Assembly: GCF_040784915.1 (NCBI RefSeq)
Contig: NZ_CP160797.1
Location: 1,007,001-1,071,000, forward strand
From: Bacillus vallismortis
GTDB taxonomy: Bacteria; Bacillota; Bacilli; Bacillales; Bacillaceae
Direction: 5' to 3'
DNA: 64,000 nucleotides
Part shown: piece after piece, positions 8,146-17,301 of the stretch
How the letters are laid out: every line of letters starts with the position of its first letter
Position numbering within the stretch: the first letter of the stretch is position 1
Notes under the pieces: model-generated
Seen by the model: the letters and a program-made list of their open reading frames with translations, nothing else
Told to the model about the DNA's origin: nothing
Database searches by the model: none
Translations under genes and position numbers: made by a program

Positions 8146-9744
8146 ATGGCTACAGGCAAAGAAAATAAAGCGAAAAGCCCAATGTCATTGCTGATTGTGC
8201 TAATGGCGGGTTTATTTCTGGCAATACTGAACCAAACGCTGCTTAACGTCGCAATGCCGCACTTAATGACTGAATTTGGTGTAAGCGCAACGACGATTCA
8301 GTGGCTCACAACAGGTTACATGCTTGTTAACGGCGTTTTGATTCCGTTATCAGCCTTCCTTATTACACGATTTGGCCAACGGAGTCTCTTTCTCGTCGCC
8401 ATGTTCTGTTTTACACTTGGTACGTTAGTCTGCGGTATCGCACCTAACTTCTCCACAATGCTGATCGGCCGTTTGATTCAGGCCGTGGGCGGAGGAATCT
8501 TGCAGCCGCTCGTTATGACAACTATTCTATTCATCTTCCCGCCTGAAAGCAGGGGGAAAGGAATGGGGATCTTCGGACTTGCGATGATGTTTGCTCCGGC
8601 GGTCGGCCCGACTCTTTCCGGGTGGATTATTGAGCATTACACATGGCGCATCATGTTTTACGGACTTGTGCCGATCGGCGCAATTGTTATTATCGTGGCT
8701 TTCTTCATCTTTAAAAATATGGTGGAGCCGCAAAAAATCAAACTCGATACGCTTGGAGCGATTCTTTCCATTGTCGGATTCGCCTCCTTACTATACGGAG
8801 TCAGTGAAGCAGGTTCTGACGGCTGGACAGATCCGATTGTCCTGTCTACAGTTATTATCGGTGTCATAGCAATTGTTGCTTTTGTTGTTCAGCAATTGCG
8901 TCATGACGATCCGATGCTTGATTTCAGAGTGTTTAAATACGACATTTTCTCACTATCAAGTGTCATTAATATTATTATTACAGTAGCGCTGTACACTGGT
9001 ATGTTCCTGCTGCCGATTTACCTGCAAAACCTGGTCGGCTTTACGGCACTTCAATCCGGGCTGCTTCTGCTTCCGGGTGCGATCGTCATGCTGATCATGT
9101 CACCGATCTCTGGTATTTTGTTTGATAAATTCGGTCCGAGACCGCTCGCGATTATCGGGCTTCTCGTGACAGTGGTCACAACCTATCAATATACACAATT
9201 AACGATTGATACATCATATGTACACATCATGCTGATCTACTCAATCCGTGCCTTCGGTATGTCACTCTTAATGATGCCGGTTATGACAGCGGGGATGAAC
9301 CAGCTTCCTGCCCGTCTGAACAGCCACGGTACGGCGATGAGCAACACGCTTCGCCAAATCAGCGGATCAATCGGTACAAGCTTAATTACGACGATTTATA
9401 CAAACCGTACGACATTCCATTATTCACAAATTGCAGATAAAACAAGCACGGCGGACCCGAACTTCCTCCATGCGTTCCAAAATGCGGTTTCCAATATAAT
9501 GGTGAATATGAATGTATCCTACGAAACAGCGAAAACGTATGTTTACTCTCATATTTATAAACATGCAACACTCGATTCAAACGTCATGGGGATTAATGAC
9601 GCTTTTATGTGGGCAACATTGTTCTGTGTGGCAGGTTTAATTCTAAGTCTGTTCCTGCGTGACGTCAGAAAAGATAAATTGCGGAAAAAGAGAAAAGAGG
9701 AGCTTTCATTGCTTCCGGCTCCTAAAGAAGTGAAGGAATCTTAA
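8146..9744 (+). CDS. yhcA: YhcA, MFS multidrug transporter of the EmrB/QacA (DHA2) type
   Basis: The 532-residue protein is hydrophobic with about 14 membrane helices. Family motifs are visible: Leu-Asn-Val-Ala-Met-Pro in TM1, Thr-Thr-Ile-Gln-Trp-Leu-Thr-Thr-Gly-Tyr-Met-Leu after it, and Gly-Arg-Leu-Ile-Gln-Ala-Val-Gly-Gly-Gly in TM4. These define the 14-TM drug:proton antiporters. It ends in a basic cytoplasmic tail. It sits 40 bp after the YhbJ adaptor and 22 bp before yhcB, with a strong AAAGGAGG site, indicating an operon. The substrate is unknown. Confidence 0.9.
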   Translation: MATGKENKAKSPMSLLIVLMAGLFLAILNQTLLNVAMPHLMTEFGVSATTIQWLTTGYMLVNGVLIPLSAFLITRFGQRSLFLVAMFCFTLGTLVCGIAPNFSTMLIGRLIQAVGGGILQPLVMTTILFIFPPESRGKGMGIFGLAMMFAPAVGPTLSGWIIEHYTWRIMFYGLVPIGAIVIIVAFFIFKNMVEPQKIKLDTLGAILSIVGFASLLYGVSEAGSDGWTDPIVLSTVIIGVIAIVAFVVQQLRHDDPMLDFRVFKYDIFSLSSVINIIITVALYTGMFLLPIYLQNLVGFTALQSGLLLLPGAIVMLIMSPISGILFDKFGPRPLAIIGLLVTVVTTYQYTQLTIDTSYVHIMLIYSIRAFGMSLLMMPVMTAGMNQLPARLNSHGTAMSNTLRQISGSIGTSLITTIYTNRTTFHYSQIADKTSTADPNFLHAFQNAVSNIMVNMNVSYETAKTYVYSHIYKHATLDSNVMGINDAFMWATLFCVAGLILSLFLRDVRKDKLRKKRKEELSLLPAPKEVKES

Positions 9745-9766
9745 TCTGTACAAGGAGGTTTCCTGA

Positions 9767-10297
9767 ATGAAAATTTATGTAGTGTATGACAGTGAAGGTG
9801 AACATACAAAGGCTCTTGCAGAAGCGATTGCTGAAGGCGCGAGGGAAAACGAGGCGGCTGAGGTGCTGATCGATCATGTCGATCAGGCTGATATCCGTAA
9901 ACTAAAAGAGATGGATGCGATTATTTGGGGGTGCCCTGGGCATTTCGGAACAATCAGCTCCGGTCTCAAAGCTTGGATCGACAGACTTGGCTATTTGTGG
10001 GCTGAAGGCGAGCTGATCAACAAAGTCGGCGCTGTTTTCTGCACAACGGCAACAACACACGGCGGCTTGGAAATGACAATGCACAATCTCATCACGCCGA
10101 TGTTCCACCAAGGCATGATCGTTGTCGGCCTGCCTGGCAACGTGCCTGAAAACGCACTGTACGGCTCTTATTACGGTGCAGGCGTCACCTGTCCGGTTGA
10201 CAGTGACGAGTTAATGTCTGAGGAAGGTATTCAGCTTGGGCGCGCCTTAGGAAGACGCGTCAGCCAAGTCACAGGAAACCTAACAGCAGGTCAGTAA
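9767..10297 (+). CDS. yhcB: YhcB, flavodoxin-like NAD(P)H quinone oxidoreductase-like protein
   Basis: The 176-residue protein has a WrbA-type flavodoxin fold: [10 protein letters not shown] phosphate loop for FMN, Trp-Gly-Cys-Pro-Gly-His-Phe-Gly-Thr, and a Thr-Thr-Ala-Thr-Thr-His-Gly-Gly segment. It probably reduces quinones by two electrons. Its place after an efflux pair and a MarR regulator suggests defence against quinone-type compounds, which is inference. The ATG at 9767 follows AAGGAGG. Confidence 0.85.
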   Translation: MKIYVVYDSEGEHTKALAEAIAEGARENEAAEVLIDHVDQADIRKLKEMDAIIWGCPGHFGTISSGLKAWIDRLGYLWAEGELINKVGAVFCTTATTHGGLEMTMHNLITPMFHQGMIVVGLPGNVPENALYGSYYGAGVTCPVDSDELMSEEGIQLGRALGRRVSQVTGNLTAGQ

Positions 10298-10310
10298 AGG
10301 AGAGGTTGAA

Positions 10311-10685
10311 ATGGCCATTATTATCGCAATTATTGCTGCTGTCATTGTCATTGCGGGTCTTATAACATTTAACGTCCGCAACGCCTCTCTTGGACCTGAG
10401 AAGCAAGAAACAACCGAAAGAATCTCCCCTCCAGAAGAGGAAAAAAACGAAGCGCAATACCCTGCTGAAACAAGGGCTGCCGAGCATATGCCAGCCGTTG
10501 TGAAAAACGATTCCCCAAAAGAGAAACGTGACGCAATGGGTGATGATATTTACAGGCAGGCGCTGCAAAAGTTTAAGCATTCTGATGAAGATCAGTCAGA
10601 AGAAAAGGTCACTGAAGAAAGTGACAAAATGCAGGACAGCAGCTATCGTGATGCGCTGCTCTCCATGAAAAGTAAGAATAAGTAA
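10311..10685 (+). CDS. yhcC: YhcC, single-pass membrane protein of unknown function
   Basis: The 124-residue protein begins with a hydrophobic helix (residues 2-20, Ile/Ala/Val-rich), followed by a highly charged, probably disordered region rich in Glu and Lys. Two similar short segments occur, Ile-Tyr-Arg-Gln-Ala-Leu-Gln-Lys-Phe near residue 80 and Ser-Tyr-Arg-Asp-Ala-Leu-Leu-Ser-Met near the end. It follows yhcB by 13 bp with a good GGAGAGG site and ends at a strong terminator. It is probably the last gene of the efflux operon. No function can be assigned. Confidence 0.75.
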   Translation: MAIIIAIIAAVIVIAGLITFNVRNASLGPEKQETTERISPPEEEKNEAQYPAETRAAEHMPAVVKNDSPKEKRDAMGDDIYRQALQKFKHSDEDQSEEKVTEESDKMQDSSYRDALLSMKSKNK

Positions 10686-10686
10686 T

Positions 10687-10731
10687 AAAAAAGGCAAATC
10701 CGTTTACTCATAGCGGATTTGCCTTTTTTTC
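10687..10731 (+). terminator. Terminator after yhcC
   Basis: AAAGGCAAATCCG.T pairs with A.CGGATTTGCCTTT, followed by T residues. It closes the yhbI-yhcC unit. Confidence 0.92.
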
Positions 10732-10782
10732 TGTGTGCATGTATGAATTATATTTTTTTATCAAATAAATCCATGGAATATG

Positions 10783-10824
10783 TTGTATTCAGGTTTGAAC
10801 TAGTGTACTATGTTACTCATACAC
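10783..10824 (+). promoter_or_regulatory. Promoter of the yhcE-I operon with overlapping inverted-repeat operator
   Basis: TTGTAT (10783-10788), 17 bp, TACTAT (10806-10811). An imperfect palindrome with GTGTA at 10803-10807 and TACAC at 10820-10824 covers the -10 box. GntR/YtrA-type regulators bind such sites. YhcF, encoded in the same operon, is the likely ligand. Confidence 0.55.
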
Positions 10825-10850
10825 CGAAGAGGCTTCCGGGAGGGAAAGAC

Positions 10851-11612
10851 ATGGATTCTTTTTTAGGTCTGTTAAAGAAAGATATAAAGCTTTCAAGAAT
10901 GTGGCTGCTAGTTTGGGTATGCGGAATCATTTTCTTATTGGTGCCAGGTCATATCATAGCTTCTCGCACAAAAGAACCTCTTTTCATTTTTGGTTTCTTT
11001 GTTGCAGTTGCTTTTTTTCTGCTTTTCCTATCTCCTGTTTTTGTGTTTTATCACCTTCGCAAAGAAGGGAAATCACAGCTTTGGCTGTATAATCCAAATG
11101 GCGGTTTTAGGCTGCTTTCTTCCAAATTGGCAGCAACTTTGCTCTATCAATTTCTGATTCAATTGGCATTAACCGCTTATGGCATATGGATTTATCATAT
11201 GTTCTCCGTGAAAAACCTGCTGGAGCATCATGTTGATATGACAAGCACAGTCGTTTTGCTGAATGTGTACGGGCTTATTTCCTCGTTATATATGTCAGTA
11301 ACGATAGTTGTCTTTTGGACTGTTTTTCATTCACTTAAGAATTGGCGCGCAATGCGATGGGCTGCGATGGGGCTGCTGGCCACAGTGTGGTTCTTTCTCG
11401 ATAAATACCTCATAAGCCCATTATTAGAATCTCAAAAGCACTTCTGGCCTGTAACAGTTTATTGTAATTTTGATTTTCACTTCCGTGACGTTTGGAGATT
11501 GGAATTAAAACCGATACATCTACCTGTGCTTGGGTTTCCTATCGCTATTGTCATCACAATCTTGCTGCTTATCGCGGCTTCAAAACTGCTTGATCGTAAA
11601 GTAGAGGTGTGA
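10851..11612 (+). CDS. yhcE: YhcE, multi-pass membrane protein of the YhcE-I ABC unit
   Basis: The 253-residue protein has about six hydrophobic segments. It looks like an ABC-2-type permease-related membrane protein without an ATPase domain. It begins the yhcEFGHI operon and ends overlapping the yhcF start region. The gene set (permease-like, GntR regulator, two ATPases, permease) resembles the ytr operon, which responds to cell-wall antibiotics. I used ATG at 10851 after GGGAGGG. The frame runs back to 10719 through the previous terminator and the promoter, so the extension is not real. Confidence 0.8.
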   Translation: MDSFLGLLKKDIKLSRMWLLVWVCGIIFLLVPGHIIASRTKEPLFIFGFFVAVAFFLLFLSPVFVFYHLRKEGKSQLWLYNPNGGFRLLSSKLAATLLYQFLIQLALTAYGIWIYHMFSVKNLLEHHVDMTSTVVLLNVYGLISSLYMSVTIVVFWTVFHSLKNWRAMRWAAMGLLATVWFFLDKYLISPLLESQKHFWPVTVYCNFDFHFRDVWRLELKPIHLPVLGFPIAIVITILLLIAASKLLDRKVEV

Positions 11613-11614
11613 AG

Positions 11615-11980
11615 ATGGACAATCATTTCCAATCCTCGAAACCGATTTATCTGCAGATTGCTGACCAGATCTTCTATCGGCTGGTCAGGAAGGAACTGCT
11701 TCCGGGAGACAAGCTTCCTTCTGTAAGAGAAATGGCGATTCAAACCAAGGTAAATCCCAATACAATTCAAAGAACATACAGTGAGATGGAAAGGCTGGGT
11801 ATTGTGGAGACAAGAAGAGGTCAAGGGACGTTTATTGCGGAGAAAGCAGACATCGTAGATGAGCTGAAAGACAGGCTGACACGAGAAGTGCTGGAAGGCT
11901 TTGTGAAGCAAATGACAGAGCTGGGGTTAACGAAAGAAGAAATGGTTGAAGGGATTAAAACATTCACTGAGGGAGGCTGA
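11615..11980 (+). CDS. yhcF: YhcF, GntR-family regulator (YtrA subfamily)
   Basis: The 121-residue protein has a GntR winged helix at residues 8-75 ([10 protein letters not shown] and Asn-Pro-Asn-Thr-Ile-Gln-Arg) and only a short helical tail. This is the compact YtrA layout lacking a large effector domain. It lies inside an ABC-transporter operon, so autoregulation through the palindrome at 10803-10824 is likely. ATG at 11615 follows AGAGGTG. GTG at 11609, inside that site, is the alternative start. Confidence 0.88.
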   Translation: MDNHFQSSKPIYLQIADQIFYRLVRKELLPGDKLPSVREMAIQTKVNPNTIQRTYSEMERLGIVETRRGQGTFIAEKADIVDELKDRLTREVLEGFVKQMTELGLTKEEMVEGIKTFTEGG

Positions 11981-11981
11981 A

Positions 11982-12680
11982 ATGGAAATCACTTTAGAAC
12001 GTGTATCAAAAAAATACGGCAGCCACACCGCCGTTCAAGATGTATCGATCTCCTTATCATCCGGACGGATTTATGGTCTGATCGGTCCGAACGGCAGCGG
12101 TAAATCAACGACCTTAAAAATGATGGCCGGCCTTCTGTTTCCTACATCAGGGTTGGTAAAAGCGGATGAAAAGCAGGTTACGAGAGATATGGTGCGCCAC
12201 ACGGCTTATCTTACAGAGCTTGATATGTTTTATCCGCATTTTACTGTAAAAGACATGGTGAAGTTCTATCAGTCTCAATTTTCTGATTTTCAAGCAGACC
12301 AAGCTTATAAGCTGTTGAATGAGATGCAGCTCGATCCGGAAAAAAAGATCAAAAAGCTGTCGAAAGGAAATCGGGGCAGGCTGAAAATCGTTCTTGCTTT
12401 AGCAAGAAGGGCATCCGTCATCTTGCTGGATGAACCCTTTTCCGGGCTTGATCCGATGGTGAGGGATTCCATCGTAAACAGCTTGGTTTCGTACATTGAT
12501 TTTGAGCAGCAGATTGTCGTGATCGCTACGCACGAGATTGATGAAATAGAAACCTTGCTTGACGAAGTCATCGTGCTTGCGAATGGAGAGAAGGTTGCGC
12601 AGCGTGATGTGGAGGACATTCGTGAGCAGGAAGGCATGTCTGTTTTGCAATGGTTTAAATCTAAAATGGAAGTTTACTAG
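11982..12680 (+). CDS. yhcG: YhcG, ABC transporter ATP-binding protein
   Basis: The 232-residue nucleotide-binding subunit has Walker A Gly-Pro-Asn-Gly-Ser-Gly-Lys-Ser-Thr (about residues 37-45) and Walker B Val-Ile-Leu-Leu-Asp-Glu-Pro. The signature loop is degenerate: Leu-Ser-Lys-Gly-Asn-Arg-Gly-Arg replaces the canonical Leu-Ser-Gly-Gly-Gln. An Ala-Thr-His-Glu switch histidine is present. It starts one base after the yhcF stop. Two ATPases in this operon suggest an asymmetric ABC-2 transporter. Confidence 0.88.
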   Translation: MEITLERVSKKYGSHTAVQDVSISLSSGRIYGLIGPNGSGKSTTLKMMAGLLFPTSGLVKADEKQVTRDMVRHTAYLTELDMFYPHFTVKDMVKFYQSQFSDFQADQAYKLLNEMQLDPEKKIKKLSKGNRGRLKIVLALARRASVILLDEPFSGLDPMVRDSIVNSLVSYIDFEQQIVVIATHEIDEIETLLDEVIVLANGEKVAQRDVEDIREQEGMSVLQWFKSKMEVY

Positions 12681-12701
12681 AAAAGAAAGAGGAGGAATAT
12701 G

Positions 12702-13619
12702 ATGAAGACTGTGTTGGAATTGAAAAATGTGACAAAGAACATCAGAGGGCGAACGATCATTGATCATCTTAGTTTTACAATTCGAGAAGGCGAAGTATTC
12801 GGTTTTTTAGGGCCGAACGGAGCGGGGAAAACGACAACTATCAGAATGATGGTAGGATTAATGAAACTGTCAAAAGGTGATGTGCTCATTTGCGGCCAAT
12901 CGATCACGAAAGAGTATGCCAAGGCGATTAAGCATATTGGGGCGATCGTAGAAAACCCAGAGCTGTATAAATTCTTAAGTGGATATAAAAATCTCCAGCA
13001 ATATGCAAGGATGGTCAAGGGCGTCACGAAGGAAAAAATTGATGAAGTCATTGAACTAGTCGGTTTAACAGACAGAATCCATGACAAGGTGAAAACATAT
13101 TCTCTTGGGATGAGACAACGTCTCGGCTTGGCACAATGCCTTCTGCACGATCCGAAAGTGCTGATTTTGGATGAACCGACCAACGGCCTTGATCCGGCGG
13201 GAATCAGGGAAATCAGAGATCATTTAAAAAAGCTGACGCGAGAAAGAGGAATGGCTGTCATTGTTTCAAGCCACCTGCTCTCAGAAATGGAACTGATGTG
13301 TGATCGAATTGCGATTTTACAAAAAGGGAAGCTTATCGATATTCAAAATGTAAAAGATGAAATCACTGATGAAAAAGATACATATTTCTTCAACGTTGAG
13401 CAGCCGAATGAAGCCGCTTCTGTTCTAAAGGAGTATGATGTGGTGGGCAAGACAAACGGTGTAGAAGTCAAGCTGTCTAAAGACGAAGTCCCTGCGGCCA
13501 TTGAATTGCTGGTGATGCAGCAAATCCGGATTTATGAAGTAAAAGTAATGGCGAAATCATTAGAGGACCGTTTCTTAGAAGTGACAGGTGAAGCAAAAGA
13601 GGAGGTTCAACATGCTTAA
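12702..13619 (+). CDS. yhcH: YhcH, ABC transporter ATP-binding protein (BcrA-like)
   Basis: The 305-residue ATPase has Walker A Gly-Pro-Asn-Gly-Ala-Gly-Lys-Thr-Thr, signature Tyr-Ser-Leu-Gly-Met-Arg-Gln-Arg, Walker B Val-Leu-Ile-Leu-Asp-Glu-Pro-Thr-Asn-Gly-Leu-Asp-Pro and Ser-Ser-His switch. A C-terminal extension of ~80 residues is typical of bacitracin/lantibiotic-type exporters (BcrA/NisF-like). YhcI directly downstream is the membrane partner. ATG at 12702 is six bases after GGAGG; the ATG at 12699 is too close. Confidence 0.9.
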   Translation: MKTVLELKNVTKNIRGRTIIDHLSFTIREGEVFGFLGPNGAGKTTTIRMMVGLMKLSKGDVLICGQSITKEYAKAIKHIGAIVENPELYKFLSGYKNLQQYARMVKGVTKEKIDEVIELVGLTDRIHDKVKTYSLGMRQRLGLAQCLLHDPKVLILDEPTNGLDPAGIREIRDHLKKLTRERGMAVIVSSHLLSEMELMCDRIAILQKGKLIDIQNVKDEITDEKDTYFFNVEQPNEAASVLKEYDVVGKTNGVEVKLSKDEVPAAIELLVMQQIRIYEVKVMAKSLEDRFLEVTGEAKEEVQHA

Positions 13620-14553
13620 TTTGATTTATAATGAATGGGTCAAAATTTTCAGCCGTGCCGGAACATGGGTGATGATCGGGATTCTGGCTTTGACCATGAT
13701 TGGCTGGGCGTTCTTAACAAACCATTTTACGTCGGATGAAGCAAATCCGAAATGGAAACAAACGCTTCAAGCGGAAAATGCCGCATTGAAGAAAGAGATC
13801 AAAGAAAATCCTTCACTGAAAGATGGCTATGAAGAAACGATTACAGTCAACAACTATCGTATTGAACATAATATCCCCGATGACACTGGGTATACTGTAT
13901 GGTCTTATGTAACAGATTCAGCAAATTTTACGATCCTGACCGGTCTATTCACCATTATTATCGCAGCTGGAATTGTCGCGAACGAATTTAATTGGGGAAC
14001 GATTAAGCTGTTAATGATCCGCCCGCTCAGCCGTTTTCAGATTTTGCTCTCTAAATATATTACAGTTCTCCTGTTTGGATTTTTATTGCTGTTTATTTTA
14101 TTTATGGGGTCTGCTTTATTAGGGTTGATCTTCTTCGGGACAGGCGGCGACACTGCTGCGAATGTTCATTTAATCTACAAGGACGGCCATATTTTTGAAC
14201 AAAATATGATGGGATATTTGGCAAAAACATATCTCTCGGAATCTGTTGCAGCTTTAATGATCGCAACGATGGCATTTATGCTGTCGGCTGTCTTTAGAAA
14301 CAGCTCGCTGGCAGTAGGTTTTTCCATCTTTTTATTGGTAACGGGTACGACAGCCACTGCATTTATTGCGATGAAGTTTGACTGGGCAAAGTATATTTTA
14401 TTTGCCAATGTCAGCTTAATGCAATATGTAGAGGGATCACCGTTGGTAGAAGGGATGACGATGACTTTCTCGGTTGTTATGCTGGCAGTTTACTTTGTTG
14501 TCTTCCTGTTGTTGGCTTTCGGAATCTTTATGAAACGGGATATTGCGAACTAA
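13612..14553 (+). CDS. yhcI: YhcI, ABC-2 type permease
   Basis: The 313-residue membrane protein has an N-terminal helix, a long extracytoplasmic segment (about residues 40-100), then five helices in the C-terminal two-thirds. A conserved Ala-Asn-Glu-Phe-Asn-Trp-Gly-Thr-Ile-Lys motif is present. This matches permeases paired with BcrA-type ATPases such as YhcH. ATG at 13612 overlaps the yhcH end and is preceded by AGGAGG. A terminator follows. Confidence 0.88.
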   Translation: MLNLIYNEWVKIFSRAGTWVMIGILALTMIGWAFLTNHFTSDEANPKWKQTLQAENAALKKEIKENPSLKDGYEETITVNNYRIEHNIPDDTGYTVWSYVTDSANFTILTGLFTIIIAAGIVANEFNWGTIKLLMIRPLSRFQILLSKYITVLLFGFLLLFILFMGSALLGLIFFGTGGDTAANVHLIYKDGHIFEQNMMGYLAKTYLSESVAALMIATMAFMLSAVFRNSSLAVGFSIFLLVTGTTATAFIAMKFDWAKYILFANVSLMQYVEGSPLVEGMTMTFSVVMLAVYFVVFLLLAFGIFMKRDIAN

Positions 14554-14556
14554 TGT

Positions 14557-14591
14557 AAAAAGCTGTTTTGCTTAAGCAAAACAGCTTTTTT
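14557..14591 (+). terminator. Terminator of the yhcE-I operon
   Basis: A near-perfect palindrome (AAAAAGCTGTTTTGC with GCAAAACAGCTTTTT) follows the yhcI stop. Confidence 0.92.
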
Positions 14592-14595
14592 ATCG

Positions 14596-14627
14596 AAAAA
14601 AACTGCAGGTTTGCGCCTGCAGTTTTT
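14596..14627 (-). terminator. Terminator of cspB
   Basis: AAACTGCAGG.. pairs with CCTGCAGTTT; read on the minus strand it ends in a T run just after cspB. Confidence 0.9.
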
Positions 14628-14642
14628 CATATCAATTTATGC

Positions 14643-14963
<321 letters not shown>

Positions 14964-14971
14964 TTACCTTT

Positions 14972-15000
14972 ACTCTACCAGTAATCTTCAGAAAAAACAA
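14972..15000 (-). promoter_or_regulatory. cspB promoter and long 5' leader
   Basis: On the minus strand TTGTTT (15000-14995), 17 bp and TAGAGT (14977-14972) with a TGG extension form a promoter. Transcription would start near 14965, leaving ~119 nt of leader, a known site of cold-induced mRNA control in csp genes. Confidence 0.6.
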
Positions 15001-15191
15001 CTGCTAAACGAAACTTTTTCGTGAAATACCATATTTATTTTTCAATTTGATATTTATTCACTGAAATTCATCTGCTTTCTCGATACGTGATCATACGTTT
15101 GCCTGAGATATCTTCTTTTAGGGAAGAGAATATAATAGGAATTGACAACCCTACTGGATATGAGTAAGGTAAAACGTATCAATATTGCAAA

Positions 15192-15206
15192 TGACAATGT
15201 TTATCA
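15192..15206. promoter_or_regulatory. Fur-box-like palindrome upstream of yhcJ
   Basis: TGACAATGTTTATCA matches the 7-1-7 Fur-family consensus TGATAATNATTATCA at all but two specified bases. It is 75 bp before the yhcJ start. The other sequence between 15000 and 15280 contains a TTGACA-like element near 15142 but no gene. Confidence 0.4.
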
Positions 15207-15280
15207 ACTAAAGAGAGCGTTTGATTTTTATGTATGATATTGCTTGCATGCTCTAATACATAGATAGGAGTATGGTCACA

Positions 15281-16111
15281 ATGAAAAAGTGGCTTATATG
15301 CAGTTTTGTTTTTATTCTACTCGTTTCATTCACTGCATGCTCACCGTCGGCAGAACATGAATCGATAAAAATCGGAATTGCTGAGTCTGACGAGGCAATA
15401 TGGAACTATATTGCTGAAAAGGCAGAAGAGACGGGGTTGGATATTCAACTGATTCTTTTTTCTGATTATGCGGAGTCTGATATCGCGCTTGCAAATAAAG
15501 AAATTGATGCCAACGCCTTGCAAACCATTTCATATTTTCAGTCGTTCACTGAAAAATACAAACATAAGCTGGCGCCGCTCGGTACGACATACATAACGCC
15601 TATGGGCATTTATTCAAAACGATATGGCCGAATTCAAGATATACCACGAGGAGCTGTTGTTTCCGTTCCGGATAAAGTGTTTGATTTTGGAAGGGCGCTT
15701 ACGATGCTTCAGGAGGCGGGGTTGCTAACGCTGAAAAACGGATTTAACGGAACAGGTTCAGTCGATATGATCAAAGACAATCCGAGACACCTGAAATTGA
15801 AAGCAGTCCGGCAACAGGATGCTGTGAGAGGTGCCGACGTGTTTGTCATGAAACCTTCTGAAGCAAAAAAAGCGGGGTTGAGCCTGGAAAAACATGCTTT
15901 AAAGAGCGGCGGGCTCATGTCCAAGGAAGAGATGAATTTGATTGTTGTCAGAGCGGAGGATCAAGATCGGGAAGCACTGCAAACCATTATCGAGCTCTAT
16001 CAAGCTGATGATACAGCGGCATTTATAGAAAAAAAGTATCGGGGAGACCTTGTCCCGGCTTTTCTGCCTTTGAAACGTCTTTCAGATTGGAAGAATGAAT
16101 TCGAACATTGA
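15281..16111 (+). CDS. yhcJ: YhcJ, MetQ-like substrate-binding lipoprotein
   Basis: The 276-residue NlpA/MetQ-family binding protein has a signal peptide ending Val-Ser-Phe-Thr-Ala-Cys, giving a lipid-modified Cys around residue 20. The mature part matches periplasmic methionine-type receptors (Lys-Ile-Gly-Ile-Ala, Asp-Ala-Asn-Ala-Leu-Gln-Thr, Asn-Gly-Thr-Gly-Ser). No ABC permease or ATPase gene is beside it, so it is an orphan receptor or pairs with a distant transporter. ATG at 15281 is ten bases after TAGGAG. ATG at 15272 is too near that site. Confidence 0.85.
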   Translation: MKKWLICSFVFILLVSFTACSPSAEHESIKIGIAESDEAIWNYIAEKAEETGLDIQLILFSDYAESDIALANKEIDANALQTISYFQSFTEKYKHKLAPLGTTYITPMGIYSKRYGRIQDIPRGAVVSVPDKVFDFGRALTMLQEAGLLTLKNGFNGTGSVDMIKDNPRHLKLKAVRQQDAVRGADVFVMKPSEAKKAGLSLEKHALKSGGLMSKEEMNLIVVRAEDQDREALQTIIELYQADDTAAFIEKKYRGDLVPAFLPLKRLSDWKNEFEH

Positions 16112-16127
16112 ATTCATTCTTTTTTTT
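16091..16127. terminator. Shared terminator of yhcJ and dgcK
   Basis: AAGAATGAATTC / GAATTCATTCTT is a perfect 12-bp stem followed by T residues. It contains the yhcJ stop and the dgcK stop. Confidence 0.88.
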
Positions 16128-17193
16128 CTGAAAAACACACTTTGTTCCGTCCCGCTTCTTTCGCTTTGTACAACATTTGATCGGCAAGAATCGGCAAAGA
16201 TTCTGGATGCTCTGTATTATTGGGATAATGAGCAGCCCCCAGTGATATCGTAACTGACAGCTCATCGCCGTTTGTTAATGCAATCGGTGTATCACTGACA
16301 GCGCGCCTGATCCGTTCCGCGATTTGGGCTGCTTTATCAAGCGTACAGTTTGGCAGGAGCACGGCAAATTCTTCACCGCCAATCCGTGCGGCAGGATCAG
16401 AATTTCGGATGCTCTGCTTCAGCCGTGAACCCAGCTCTTTCAGCACCTGATCACCTTCATGATGTCCGTACTGGTCATTGATGGTTTTGAAATGGTCGAT
16501 ATCTATATAAATCAGTGCGAATTGGAAATGCGGGGTATTGGCCGCCTGTTGATACAGGGCTTGTGAGATTTCTTCAAATTTTCTTCGGTTATAAATGCCT
16601 GTTAAAAAGTCAAAGTGCGCCTGAAACTTATATTGTTTAAAAAGAAGATGTGCATTTGTTTCATGATCAATGATATATAAACTGAGCATGCCGCCCGCTA
16701 ATGAGGTGGCCCAAAAATACAAGTGAAGTTCAAAGGAATGTAAATCTATAAGAAAATAAAAGGAAAAGGAAATCATACTGTTTGTGATCATTAAAAGATA
16801 GAAAGCATGTTTTAATTGAACCTTTTTTCTTCTGGAAACAATGAGTGACGGGATGGCAGCGATACAAATGATAATAACCGAGTATATTGCAGATGTGTTC
16901 ATCGTAATCAGCATGCGGCCTGCGGTAATCATAATCAAAGCCGTTGCCGTTGAAACCCATCCTCCATAAAGAGCGGCCATCATAATAGGGATATTTCGAA
17001 GATCAATGATTGAATGCTGATAGTTCAATCCGAAAAACATCAGAATAACCCCGAGCAAACCGCAGGCCAGTCCTTTAACAGCTTGGAAGGGCATGCTGTC
17101 TTTTTTATGCACTAACCTTTCTTTAAACAGGTGGGTGAAGAGATAATTAAATGTGATTAAAATGGTCAAGTTTACAAACAGTTCTTTCAGCAA
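16114..17193 (-). CDS. dgcK: Diguanylate cyclase DgcK (YhcK)
   Basis: The 359-residue protein has five or six N-terminal membrane helices of the 5TM-5TMR-LYT type up to about residue 175, then a GGDEF domain. The active motif is Gly-Gly-Glu-Glu-Phe at 272-276. An Arg-Asn-Ser-Asp inhibitory site (263-266) lies five residues before it, so both catalysis and product inhibition look intact. It makes cyclic di-GMP from GTP at the membrane. B. subtilis has few such enzymes, with roles in motility and biofilm control. TTG at 17193 follows AAAGGTG. Confidence 0.93.
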   Translation of the reverse strand: MLKELFVNLTILITFNYLFTHLFKERLVHKKDSMPFQAVKGLACGLLGVILMFFGLNYQHSIIDLRNIPIMMAALYGGWVSTATALIMITAGRMLITMNTSAIYSVIIICIAAIPSLIVSRRKKVQLKHAFYLLMITNSMISFSFYFLIDLHSFELHLYFWATSLAGGMLSLYIIDHETNAHLLFKQYKFQAHFDFLTGIYNRRKFEEISQALYQQAANTPHFQFALIYIDIDHFKTINDQYGHHEGDQVLKELGSRLKQSIRNSDPAARIGGEEFAVLLPNCTLDKAAQIAERIRRAVSDTPIALTNGDELSVTISLGAAHYPNNTEHPESLPILADQMLYKAKEAGRNKVCFSEKKE

Positions 17194-17301
17194 ATGTTAT
17201 CACCTTTATATAAGGTACTAAAGATGGAAGAGAAAGAAAAGAACAAAAAAGGGATTATATAAGGTTTTTTTACTGGAATCATAAGCTGGAATAATTCGCA
17301 C

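Noticed and set aside
10719..10850. N-terminal extension of yhcE or a separate small gene (yhcD position)
   Set aside because: It overlaps the yhcC terminator and the yhcE promoter/operator, and no ribosome site opens a convincing short frame.
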